Assembly: GCA_008330645.1 (NCBI GenBank)
Contig: VLTN01000008.1
Coordinates: 558,001 to 622,000, forward strand
Direction: 5' to 3'
DNA from: Cafeteria roenbergensis
Lineage: Eukaryota > Sar > Bigyra > Bicosoecida > Cafeteriaceae
DNA length: 64,000 nucleotides
Of this stretch, positions 1 through 10,600 are shown in pieces. The notes under the pieces were generated by a model that ran no database searches, had not been told where the DNA came from, and worked only from the letters and a program-made list of their open reading frames with translations. The stretch's first letter is position 1; every line of letters starts with the position of its first letter. The position numbers and the translations under genes are program-made.

Positions 1-2623
1 ACACCCGGACCAGGCGCCACCCCCACATGGACTCGATGCCCGACGCAGCCAGCCAGGCCTCCTGCTCCTCCTGGAAGCAGGAAGCCTCCTCGGCGGCCTC
101 GCTCGGGCCGTGCGCGCCAGCGCCATCGCCGCCCGCTGCCGGGAAGAGCCTCTCGTCGTCCGATCCCGTGCCCAGGCCAAGGGCGGCCGTTGTGGCGGCC
201 CGGCGCACCAGAAGCAGCCGGGACGCGTCCACCCCAAGCTCCACAAGGGCCTGCAGCGCCGACACGGCGCCCAGCCCGTCGCCCCACACCACCACGTCCC
301 GCCCCGCGTCGGCACCGACGCGCAAGTCCTCCGTATCCGCCGCAGTGGCGCCCTCGACGGCGGGCAGATCGGACGGGCCTGTGCCGACATCGGCCTGCGC
401 GGCCGCGTGAGCCGCGTCCTCGTTGGTCACGGCGTCCAGCAGGTCTCGAACGGCGCCCACCAGGCGCGCCCCGGCGCCAGCGCCGGACACAGTCACGACA
501 CCGGCACGGCCCCCGCTCGGCCAGCCCAGCGCCTTGCCCGTGGACTCGCACAGTCCTGGCGCCAGGACCAGGACGTCGAACGGGACCTTGGAGCCGTCTT
601 GCAGCGTCACGGTGCGGAACTCCCTCTCGATGGATACGATCCTTCCGTCAATCGCGACCACGTCAGGCGACGACGCGGTAAGCCCCAGGCGCCGGAGGTC
701 CTCGTGGCAGAGCCGCGGCGCGGTGCCGAGGGCCGGTGCGGCTTCGCCGTCAGCCACGGCAGCAGCGTCGGCCCGAGCCCTGTCCGCGCCAAAGGCTGAC
801 CCCAGGCCGGCAATGCCGTCCAAGCGGCGGGCGCGGAGCCCGCCAGGGCTGATGACTACAGGAGGCGCGAGCCTGAGGTGTGGCGCGGCCCGCATGCGCG
901 CGAGCGCGGCCAGGCCGCAGTCCGAGGCGCCGACGAGGACCACCCTCGCTCCGACCGCCGCCCTCGGCTCGGTGAGCAGACGGCGCGACTGCAGGAAGAG
1001 GGGGTGGCGCAGCTGCAGCGGGTCCTCCCGCCACTGGGACGGGCCCGCCGCGGCGAGGCGCCCGCCTTCGCCAGAGCCAGACGAGCTCGCGCCCTGCGGA
1101 GCGCCTGGCAGCCCGCCAGCGTGGCCGTCCCCGGCTGAGCCCTCGGCTGAGCCCTGGGCCGCCCAGCCGAGGGGCAGGGCCGGGTCGGTCGGCGCTACCC
1201 GGATCAGCTCTGCCAGCGCAGCCTCTACCTGCGAGGCCGGGCCGCGCTCCACGCGGGCCACGCCCATCTCGCCGGCGTCGTCCGTCGCGAAGGGGCGCTG
1301 CTCCTCCCCGGCCGCGGCGGCCCCAGCCACCACCGGGGCGGTCACGTCCACGCCGTTGGCGGCCGCGGCCCGGTCCTCCGCGCCCGCCGCTGCCTCCACC
1401 GCGTCGACGTCCTCTGCGCGGTGGATGAGCGCCTGCCGCCGGGTTTGCAGAAGCACCTGGCTGAGGACATGCCGCACGCTTGGCGGGGCCGAGAAGAGCG
1501 GGTTGATAACGAGGTGGTTCAGGCAGGCCATTGCATCGCCCGGGCCAGCGGCGCTCCCGCTCGCCGCCGGCACGTTGCAGAGGGCGTCGACGTCGTACGC
1601 CTGTCGCAGCGCGGTCACCGCGGCCTCGCCGCAGCCCTCGTTGCTCACCACGACAGCGCCCACCACCTGCCCCTCGGCCAGCACAACGAAGGCCCGCTCC
1701 GACGGCGGGCGGTCGGAGCCCGGACCCGAGGTTGGTGGCGCGGGCGGCAGCAGCGGCGGAGGCGGGCGGGCGGCGCTCTCCGCCTCCAGACGCGCTGCCT
1801 CGGCGCTGGCGGTCGCTGCGACGAGGTCGCGAAGGAGCGGCACGGCCGTTGCAGTGCCGGAGGCCATGGCGAGCACGGCCAGCCGATCGCCCGGCAGCGC
1901 CGGTCGCACCTCCAGCGCGCCCGGAGCGCCCAGCGCTGCGCGGTGGAGCACAAGCAGGCGGTGGTGGAGCGTGCAGCCAGGGAGGGGCTCTGCCGGCACG
2001 AAGGCCTCGGCGATGACGGGCTGTGGCGCCGCGTGCGGGAGCGTGAGGATGGCGTACTCGGCGTGGGGCATGGCCGCGAACGCCGCCGGGAGCAGGTCGA
2101 AGCACCGGCTCTCCCAGGCTGGGCTCGACCCCAGCAGCGCCACGGCAAAGGCGTTGATGGGGCCCGGCCCCGCGTCGTTGGCGAGCTGCCGGGCCTCGTC
2201 CGGGAGCGCCTCGCCGTGGGCGTCGGCGTCCTGCAGCAGGCCAAGCGCCCCGCTGGCGACGAGGGCGGCGCGGAGGCCGGTCCGCTCCCAGTCGGAGAGG
2301 GAGCGGGCGCCGGCGGTGGCAGAGGCGACGGCCACGGGCGCGACAGCCGCCCACCCAGGCTTGCCCTCGGCGTGAGGGCTCGCCAGCCCGGCGGAGCGCG
2401 CCTCCGCAGTGGAGGCGGCGGCCACAACGACGAGCGTGGGCTCGGTGCGCGTCTGCGCCAGGGCCATCGCAAGGTCTGACGGGCTGACGGACGTCTGGCC
2501 AGTGCTCGCCGTCCAGGCAGCGGCCGCCGCCGCCGCCCCTGCCGCCGCTGCAGCCGCTGCAGCAGCGGGGCCTGCGGTGGATCGGGGCGAGCCGCCATCG
2601 CTGGCACCACTGCCGGAGCCCGC

Positions 2624-2655
<32 letters not shown>

Positions 2656-5600
2656 TGGCCGTGGCCGTTGCCGCCCCTGCCGCCGCTGCTCCTGCTGAGG
2701 GGGCCGCGTGCCCGCCAGCGCCCGGCGCCGCCGAGGCAGCCGCTGCTAGCGACGCAGCCGTCAGCGGAGGGACGCGCGCGTCCCGGTCAAGCCTCTCCAA
2801 CGTATCGGCGTCCAGGTCCCAGCCAACGAGAACGTAGCCTCGGCGGCAGTCCGGCTGGGCGAGCCGGCGCGCAAGCCAGCGCAGCGGGCCGCGCAGGCCG
2901 TCGTTGGGCGGCGGGAGCAGCGCAGGGTCGACGTCCTCGTCGAGCCTGTGGGTGAGGTCGGGCGGGGCTTCGTCCTCATCGTCCTTGCCCTTGTCCTTGT
3001 CAGCGGAGGACTTTTTGCCGCCCGCCCCGCCGGCCTTTTTGCCTTCCTTCTTCTTCCCGCCGCCGCCCCCGGAGCCCTTCTTGCCGTCCTTCTTGCTGTC
3101 CTTCTTCGCCTTGCGCTTCTTCGCGGCCTTGGCGGCGGCCGCCTGCCGGGTCTCGAGCTCAGCAGCGCGTGCCGCGGCCAGGGCCTCCTCACGCTCCGCG
3201 TCCGCTCGAGCGAGCTCCAGGCTAGCCGGGCCCGCGCGGATCAGGGCCACGCCCAGCAGACCGGCCACGGCCTCGGCGGTGGCCTCGGCTGCGGCAGCGT
3301 CCTCGCCGGTGACCACCACCCGAGCAGCCCCTGCCTCTGCGCGGTCGGCCTCCCACCAGCCCAGCGCCTCGGCGAAGCGCTCCGCCGTGACGTCGGCCGA
3401 GTCCTTCGCGGCGAGCCCCGGGGCGTCCCCGAGCAGCGGCGCCTGGCCCTCGCCGACGCCCCCGTGCATGCCCAGGGCGGCCCCAACTGCGCCCGGCACG
3501 GCGGCGGCGCCGATCCCTCCGGCAGCCGCGCTGAGCTCAATCGCAAGCGCCTCCAGCTCGTCCACGAGGTCCTGCCCCGGCCCGTGCGAGGCCCCTCCCG
3601 CCCCGGTTTCCCACGCCCACGGCCAAGCCTCCTCCGCCGCCCGCTCCGTGATTGCGGCCGCCACCTCGGACACTGGCACGCGCAGGGGAACGAGCAGAGC
3701 CGCCTCCGCGGGGCCCATGCCGTTGCCGCGGTCCGACCCGCTCCCCTCGCCGCCCCGGCGACGTCCACCGCGCCTCCCTGCGCCGGCTCTGCCGCCGGAG
3801 CCGGGCTTGTCCCCGCCTGCCCCAGCCCCGTCCGCCGCCCCATCCCCCGCTGCCCCGCCCTCGAACTCCTCCTCCGCCTCGTCAGCCTCGAACTCCTCCT
3901 CCTCCTCCTCCTCGTCCTCGTCCTCCGAGTCAGCCGCCGCCAGCCGGGCTGCCTGGCGCTTCGCCGCGGCCTCTTCGCGCGCCTGCCGCTCCTGCGCCGC
4001 CCGCTGCTCCAGCAGCTCGCGCACAGCCGCCAGCAGCGCCTCCGCCTCCTCCCGCACGCACGAGCCGGCGTACGACACCGCGGCCGGGTTGTCTCCCCCG
4101 TGGGGTCCCTCGCCCTCGGCGACGTGAGAACCGTCCCCGTTCCCAGCGGCAGAGCCGGAGCCGGAGCCGGAGCCGGCAGAGCGGGCGCTGTCCGCGCCGG
4201 CCCGGCCGCTGAACGGACGCTCCCCGGCCCCGCTCGCCCCGGCAGCGGGTGCCCCGTCGGGCCCCGCCCACGCCCACAGCCGCGCCAGCCGCAGGCGGCG
4301 CTGCTGCCTCGCGCGGGTGGTGCGGAAGGCCTCCACGGCGGAGTTGAGCCTCGACTGCGTCACAAGCGATTCGTCGCTGGCCAGGGCACGGGAGCGCGGC
4401 CCCTGCGCCGGGCCCGCAGCGGCAGCAGCCGAGTCGGCCTCTTCCCCGGCTCCGGCGCCTGAGGCAGCGCTTGCGTCGGGGCCTCCCCGCGGGCCCGCCA
4501 CGCCGCCCCGCGACTCGAGCTCGACGAGCCTCTCCGCCTCGTCCTCCCTGGCAGCGTCGGCGCGAAGGGCCGCCAGCATGGACCGGCCGAGCCCCAGCCC
4601 CCACGCCCCCTCGAAGCCCCAGCCCTCGCCTGCCCTGTCAAGCGCATCAGCCAGAGCGGCCACCGGGGCGGCCGGCACCATCCTCGGGCGTCCGGCCGCC
4701 TCCGCCTCCGCCTGCGCCTCCGCCTCGACGCCCGATGCCACTGCCCCGAGCCCGTCGCCGGCTGCGCCGCTGCCGCTGCCGCTGTCCTCCTCCTCCGCCT
4801 CCTCCGTGGCCGCGGCGGCAAAGATCTGCGAGAGCTCCCCCACGTGCGCCGTCATGCAGCTGAGCCAGTCTCGGCGGGAACGCGCGGAGGACCTGGTCGC
4901 GGCCTCGGCGGCCGCCTCCGCCTCTGCGGTGGCACGACGCAGACCCCCGAACGGGGCCAAGTCGTACCCTTGGGCCAGGACGTCCACGTCAGGCTCGGCC
5001 GTCGTCACAAGGAGCGAGACAGCCCGGCCGCTTCCCGGAGACATCCCCACCAGCGCCACTGTCGACGGCGACTCGCCCTCCGCCTCTCCGCCGGGGCCGG
5101 TGGCGTCCCGGGCCTCTGCCGCGCTCTCGATGACGTCAGCAAGGAAGAACTCGCCGAAGCTGTCCGAGACGACGTCAGACCGGCCGTCGAACACCCCTGC
5201 CAAGTCGTCGTGGTCCTCCACCCTGGCGTGACGAACGGCCAACACGGGAAGCACGCGCCGACGGTGGCACTCCAGGACGCCGTGGCCGGCCAGGGTCGGG
5301 CACACGCTCGCGATGGATGCCGTCAGCGGCGCGGGCGCGCTCGCCGGCAGGTCGCCTGCGGCTGCCTCGGCCAGAGCAGCAGCCGCGGCGCCGCCGACCT
5401 CGTCGGTGGTTTCGACGGTGACGGCAAAGGCGCCGGGCACCAGGGGCGCGAACGGCTCCAGGCCAGGTGGGAGGATCACGAGGGCGCGGTCCACAAAGGG
5501 CAGCGTCGCAAAGACGGCGCGCAGCATCGCGGCGACGACAGCGCGCTGCGGGGCAACGCCGTCGCTTGCCGCAATGACCGGCGCCCAGAGCGCCGACCCA

Positions 5601-6031
5601 GCCTGCGGGCGTGACACACACACACACTTGCACAAGCACGAGGGACATCGCATTGGCCGGTGCGGCGCGCGGCGAGTGGCCTGCTCTGGCGGGAGGGCCA
5701 CCGACAGCCTCACCTTGCATTCCTCGCTCTCGTCAGCGGCGCCGAGGCGCCCGGCATACCACTCGAGGAACCGCGAGTCACTGACTTCGTCTCCGTCGGG
5801 GTTGGTGGGCGCGGTCGAGAACGCGGCGAAGCCGGCGATCGGGGCATCTTGCTCGTGGGCGCGAGCCTCCGCAACGGCCACGATGCTCAGGGCAGCCGTC
5901 TCCAGGAGCCGCGCCACGTCAAAGTCACCAAACCGGCGACGGTGCGTGCTAATGTCCTCCGCGAGGAAGGACCGAATCGCCTCGTGGTCCAGGGGCGTGG
6001 CCCGCCGGACGTGAAGCTGCTCGGCTGCCAT
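1..6031 (-). CDS. CFAP61: CFAP61 (cilia- and flagella-associated protein 61), C-terminus beyond the window
   Basis: CFAP61 belongs to the calmodulin- and spoke-associated complex at the base of radial spokes in the axoneme, where it supports spoke assembly and flagellar beating. The start ATG is at 6031-6029, giving MAAEQLHVRRATPLDHEA, which aligns with the family's N-terminal acetyltransferase-like domain. At about residue 228 a second such domain begins with ARVEDHDDL, identical to my recollection of the human protein. A Lys-rich linker lies at about 3125-2990. The motif HAEYAILTLPHA (about 2075-2030) matches the family's 'C-ISLPHLTP' region. A Rossmann fold of the pyridine-nucleotide-disulfide-oxidoreductase type has ARVVLVGASDCG near residue 1654, then DVLVLAPG, then VVVWGDGLGAVSALQAL near residue 1876. 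About 1,973 residues lie in the window if the intron is removed, against about 1,240 for the whole human protein. The excess is Ala/Glu/Ser/Lys-rich linker. Roughly the last 280 residues (by the human protein) are off the left edge. The frame was checked at many points but not base by base. Confidence 0.93.
5603..5713 (-). other. Candidate GT-AG intron in CFAP61, 111 bp, phase 0
   Basis: Read on the minus strand, exon 1 (6031-5714) is exactly 106 codons and ends ..EECK. It is followed by GTGAGG at 5713 and closed by a TG-rich stretch and CCCGCAG ending at 5603. Family similarity resumes directly after it. The intron length is 37 codons with no in-frame stop, so the unspliced transcript would also be translatable and would insert a Cys/Arg-rich segment (.. 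CLCKCVCV ..) unlike the rest of the protein. I favour splicing because the boundary bases are canonical and the insert looks like dinucleotide repeat. Confidence 0.72.
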
Positions 6032-6340
6032 GGGCAAAGGCGGCGCTTTCGCAGGGCGTTTAGGAGGCTGCGTGGGATGATCCCGCGAGGCTTTGACCCG
6101 GCTGCGAGTTGACAGGTCGCCTTGTCCGAAGGCAGGCGCTTGGGCGCTCGGCCCCGTGACCTGTGTCTCGGAGACGCAAGCGGTGCGAGCGCGTTTTTCA
6201 CCCGTTGGCTTGCGTGCCCCGGTCTCGATGTTTGCGACCGACAAGCATATGGCTTTCGCGTGACGGGCTTGCCACCGTTGCGCGGGCCAGGGCTGTGAGG
6301 TCCAGGAGCGCTTCGCGAGCCGCAGCTGCGCGTGCGTGCA

Positions 6341-6374
<34 letters not shown>

Positions 6375-7000
6375 CGTGCGGGCGCGCGTGCGTGTGGGTC
6401 TGCGTGCGTGTGTATACCTGCTTGTGCGGGCGCGAGTTGGGCGTCAGCCGCAACTGCCGGAATCGCAGGAGCCTCGGCCGACTCTCTCAAGGATCTGGAG
6501 CGGGACGGCGACCATGTTGGCAAAGGGGCGCCCCCGACCTGCGATGGCACGCGCGAAATCGGTGCTTCGGGAGTTGCACCTCAGCGAGATGTTTCACACC
6601 GTCGCCAGTCCAGCGCCTGCGTGGCCCACCGACCCCGGACCAAGTCTTCCGTGCCGCGCTCAGGCACAAGCGCGAGGCAGAATCCGACGCTGCCCGCCCC
6701 AGAGGCGCCTCGGGGTCTGGCTCGTCCGCTCTGCGCCGGCTTGCCTCGCTCGATGGCATGGCGTCCTCGACTGTGACTGCGCTGCTGGGCTGGTCCTACT
6801 TGGTGGGGAGGACCCAAGGGACCAACGTCCCGCCAGTTGGGGCGGGGTTCGGGGCGGAGCTCGACCCGCCCACGGACGTGGAGCGGCAAGGGTCGGCAGC
6901 CTCTGACGTCAGGGCAAGCGGCGGAGCGCGCGACGCCTTGGGCTCGCTCGAGGAGGCCGACAGCGCCGAAGCCACGTCTGCCACTGCATGGACTCTCAGG
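6032..7000. other. Mostly non-coding gap upstream of CFAP61
   Basis: This holds the presumed CFAP61 promoter and 5' leader (minus strand, from 6032 rightward), then a long alternating purine-pyrimidine tract, then sequence with open + frames that resemble no family I know. I see no tRNA, snRNA or transposon signature. The part just before 7000 is where the missing N-terminal half of the dehydrogenase remnant should lie, but no nucleotide-binding glycine motif is visible in any + frame. Confidence 0.5.
6330..6416. repeat. TG microsatellite inside a longer alternating purine-pyrimidine tract
   Basis: A perfect (TG)12 run lies at 6341-6364. It is flanked on both sides by imperfect TG/CG alternation (6330-6416). 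Such alternation is the classic Z-DNA-prone pattern. It lies about 300-390 bp upstream of the CFAP61 start, in non-coding DNA. Confidence 0.9.
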
Positions 7001-7378
7001 CCAGATCGCTCCATCGTTCAAGTGTCTGGGAGGGAGGGATTCTTCTCGGCGACGTTCAAGGACTCGGTGCACCCGCACACAAACGCTGCCAAGGCCGCTC
7101 TCCACATGCTCGTCAAAACGGCGGCTCCCGAATTCGCGGCAGCTCGCATCTTCATGAATGTAGTTGACACCGGCTGGATTTCGACCATGCACCCCACGCA
7201 CAAGGCTGCAACTGTGGAGCAAGGTGCCGGTTTCGTGACTCCCTTGGACTCGGTCGACGGCGCAGCCCGCATCCTGGACCCCTGGTTTAGCTCCATCGCT
7301 GCGGGAACCGCATCGGGCGTTCTGGACGCCCCGCCGTGGGGAATGGTCATCAAGGACTTTCGCTTCCACGGCTGGTAG
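7001..7378 (+). pseudogene. C-terminal half of a short-chain dehydrogenase/reductase, apparently without its N-terminal half
   Basis: The reading frame ending at TAG 7376-7378 encodes the unmistakable end of one SDR subfamily: VSGREGFF, then HPHTNAAKAALHML (the subfamily's version of the catalytic YxxxK helix, with His-Thr-Asn-x-Ala-Lys), then IFMNVVDTGWIS, VDGAARILDP and the terminal G-x-V-I-K-D-F. Other members carry VNVSAMEG, HPHTNMAKAALNM, VDTGW and LKDY at the same places. The first half, with the TGxxxGxG cofactor-binding motif, is not visible upstream in any frame. Base composition is a little less GC-rich than in the neighbouring genes. It is either a truncated pseudogene or the last exon of a gene whose earlier exons I cannot recognise. 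A weak acceptor (CTCTCAG, ending at 6999) would allow the second option. Confidence 0.62.
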
Positions 7379-7679
7379 GCGGCTTCCTCACGACTGCGCG
7401 CGGGCCCCACCTCGCGACTTGTCGCCCGGGCAAGCCCCGCGGCCAAGGCGCGCGCCGCACCGGCCCAGCGGTGCCTGGTCCGCGCCGGCGATCCGGCTTG
7501 AATGTGCGATGGCGGCTGTGCGGCCAAGCGAAGCTGGCTTTTCCGGGCGAAGCACAGCGATGGCCCACGACTGGCTGCCGCTGCGGCAAGCCGCCCGGCC
7601 GCGCAAGCGCCCGAGCAGCGACGGTCACGCTCACAGCAGCACGCACACACACACACACAGAGTTGCCGCTCGGCCACCG
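7379..7679. other. Gap between the SDR remnant and the ankyrin gene (convergent 3' ends)
   Basis: This 300-bp region has no gene I can support. It contains an AC array (7643-7660), which reads TGTGTG on the ankyrin transcript just after its stop codon and may be part of its 3' untranslated region or cleavage signal. Confidence 0.5.
7643..7660. repeat. AC dinucleotide array
   Basis: About eight CA units in perfect tandem. In the direction of the ankyrin transcript this is a TG run about 20 nt after the stop codon. Confidence 0.85.
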
Positions 7680-10600
7680 TCAGTCGCTGTCACTCTCGCC
7701 CCCGCCACTGCTGGCGTCGCTGTCGCTCAGATGTCGCTTTCTGCCTGCAGCCGGCGCCGCCAGAGCGCCGGTCGACCCCACCAGTGCCTGCATCATGGCA
7801 GCCACCGCGGGGGAGTCCACCGCTCCGAGCCCTTGCGACGAGGCAGGGCGTTCGGCTGCAGCGCCGTGGCCGGGCCCATGCGGCGGCGCCGGCTGGGCCA
7901 GCGCTCGGGACCGCGCGGAAGGCCTGGGCTTCGGTCCGTCCATTCCCGAGGCCGACTGCACCACGGAGGCCAGCGCAGCCGCCAGGTCCTCCAGGTCCAT
8001 GGAGCCCCCCACGCTGTCTTGCCTGCCGACCGCTGCGCCCGCCGCAGCGGCTCCTCCCGACGAGCCCGCCGCGCCACTGGAGCTGCTCTCGTCCGTGGCC
8101 AGCCGAGCTCGCTTGCCCGACGCCTCCCGCTGCAGCAGTCGCATCGCCCTGTCAAGCAGGATGGACGTCGACTCCGCGACCTGCCGATGCCCTGCCTCTG
8201 CCGACTCCGGGAGGCCGCGCAGCCGCAGCGCCGACGAGACGACCAGCTCGGGGCTGGCGCCCGCGCGCAGCAGCATGAGCATGCACTCCGAGTTGGACGA
8301 CTCCGCTGCGCGGAAGAGCGGCGTGGCGCCCTTGGAGTCGAAGTGGTCGGGCTCGGCCCCCAGGCCAAGCACCAGCGCGAGGCAAGCCGCGTTGCCGCCC
8401 CGCACGGCCGCGTGAACGAGGTTCTCCCCCCTGTCGCTCCACACGAAGAGGATGTTGCTCGCAGACGCCCCGTCGGGCGCGGCCAGCAGAGCCTGCAGGA
8501 CGGCGTGGTCGCCCCGCTCCAGCGCCAGGAACGTCGTTGTCCGGCCGTCCTGCGTGTCCACCGACGCCATTGCCCCGCGCTCCAGCAGCTTGCGAACCGT
8601 TGCGGCACTGCCGCCCTGCACGGCCCGCACCAGCGGGCTCGAGTGCATCGTCTCTTCCGTCGGGAAGGCGGACGCGCCGCTCTCAAGCAGCAGCCCCACG
8701 AGCGCCTCGCCGCGCACGCCGAGCCCGGCCGCCTCGCAAATCGGGCGCGGCCCGCCGGGCCTCCCCTCAGGGTTGGCGCCGAGGGCGAGGAGTGACCTCG
8801 CGAAATCCGTGCCGCCCTTTCTCGCGCAGATGGCCAGCGCGCCGCTGTTCGCCACGATGGCGGAGGCGCACATGGCCGCCGAGGGCAGCGGCACATCGGG
8901 GAAGGTCGCAGGGGACGGGGACGGCGGCCGCGCCGGCGCAGCCGCGCCCACTCCCGCAGGGGCATCCGCAGCAGCGAGCTGCGCCGCCGACGACGCAGAC
9001 GTCGCGGACGAGCCCCCCGCAAAGGGGCTGAACGGGCCGGCGGCGTGGGACTGCACCACGCTCTGGTGCCGCGTGACCGCGAGGGCCACGGCGCGCTTCC
9101 AGACGTCGGCCGGCACGGCAGCCACGTCGGCCGCCAGGAGCGCGAGCACGTCGCTCACGGCCTCGGCGCTGTCCTTCTCGGCGCACCTGTCCACCCAGGC
9201 GCTGGCCCACACCCCGGGAGCGAGGCAGGGGTGCTTGTCCGACTTGGAGAGGTCGCTTGGCGCGAGCCTGGCCCTGGCGGGGTCGAACATGGCGCGGAAC
9301 AAGGAGAGCGGCCGGGAGGGCGGCAGCACCGCCACGGCGGGGGGCGGGGACGGGTCGCAGAGTGCCTTGAGCACGGCCCGTCGCCTGTCCGTGGGGAGGC
9401 CCACGACGGCAGCGAGCAGCAGCGACGCGGGGGATTCGATCCCGCCGCCCGGCACTCTCAGCCGGCCCGTCTGCCCGTCGGCGTCCCAGTCGCCAGCCAC
9501 GCCCAGGGGTTCCAAGCGCGTCGCTGCGGGGTCGTCGCACTGCCGCCACGCGGGGAAGTGAGGGGGCGGCTTTGCGCCCGCCTGTCGAAGCAGCGTCACC
9601 GTGGTGACGGAGCCGGCTCTGGCCGCCGCCTCGAGCGCCGTGGTGCCGCCCTTGCTCATCGGCGACCGCTGGTCCACGACGGCGGCGACGCGGGAGGCGA
9701 TAGCGGAGGCGCCCTCCGCCGTGACGCCCGCGGTGGCCACGTCGCTCGCCCCTGCAGCCTTGAGCAGGCTGGCCAGCAGGCCGCCCACCACCTCAGCAGC
9801 GCGAGCGAGGTCCGTGCAGCTGGCGGCGCAGACCAGCAACGGCGTGGTGGGAGGGGGACCCCGCTCCTGCTGCTGCTGCTGCTGCTTCTCTGCGCCGAGG
9901 CCTGGGTCCGTGCCGCCGCCGAAGGGCGCTGCGAGCGGCGACGCAGCCCACAGGGCCTCGATACACTTGGCGTCCCCGCGGCGAGCGGCAGAGCCGATGG
10001 GGGTGAGGCCAAAGGGGCCCTTGGTGGAGGTGGTGCAGTCCGCGAGGCAGCCGGCCCGCCGGGCCGCGTCGAGGAGCGCGCGAACCACGTGCGCGAGAGA
10101 GGCGCCGCCGGGCCGGCGCATGGTTGCACTGACCCCGCTCTGCCGGCGCAAGGTCGCGCTGGCCCCGCTCTGCCGGCGGGAGGCGCCCCCTTCCGGCGTC
10201 CTCGGTGGCTGGCCGGGCGCGGCCGCCAGCGCGGTGGCGGCCAGGGAGCTCATTGTGCGGTCGGTGGCCACGGCTAGGGGCGTGGCGCCCTCGGCGTCCG
10301 TGGCCAGGAGCAGCCGCCGCAAGGTGCCGGGCGCCCGCTGCGCCAGGGCGCGAACGAGGCCGTCATCGCCGAGAACGGCCGCGCAATGCAGGGCGTTCCA
10401 GCGCGCGCGCGACGCGGACACCTGCAGCACGGACGAGCACCGCGCCGACACCAGGCGCAGCAGGACGGCGTCCCCGATGCCCTCGGCCGCTGCTCGCACA
10501 GCAGTCTGCTCGCTCAGCGTGCGGAGCGAGAGGGGCAGCGCAGTGCCCGCAGCCGGAGCGGCCGCAGCCGGCGCGGCGGCCGCTGCCGCCGAGGCGGCCG

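Noticed and set aside
423-2375. Long plus-strand frames antisense to CFAP61 (also 2904-4127 and 4317-5231)
   Set aside because: They are by-products of GC-rich codons. The minus frame carries conserved CFAP61 motifs throughout, and the plus translations are compositionally biased and match nothing.
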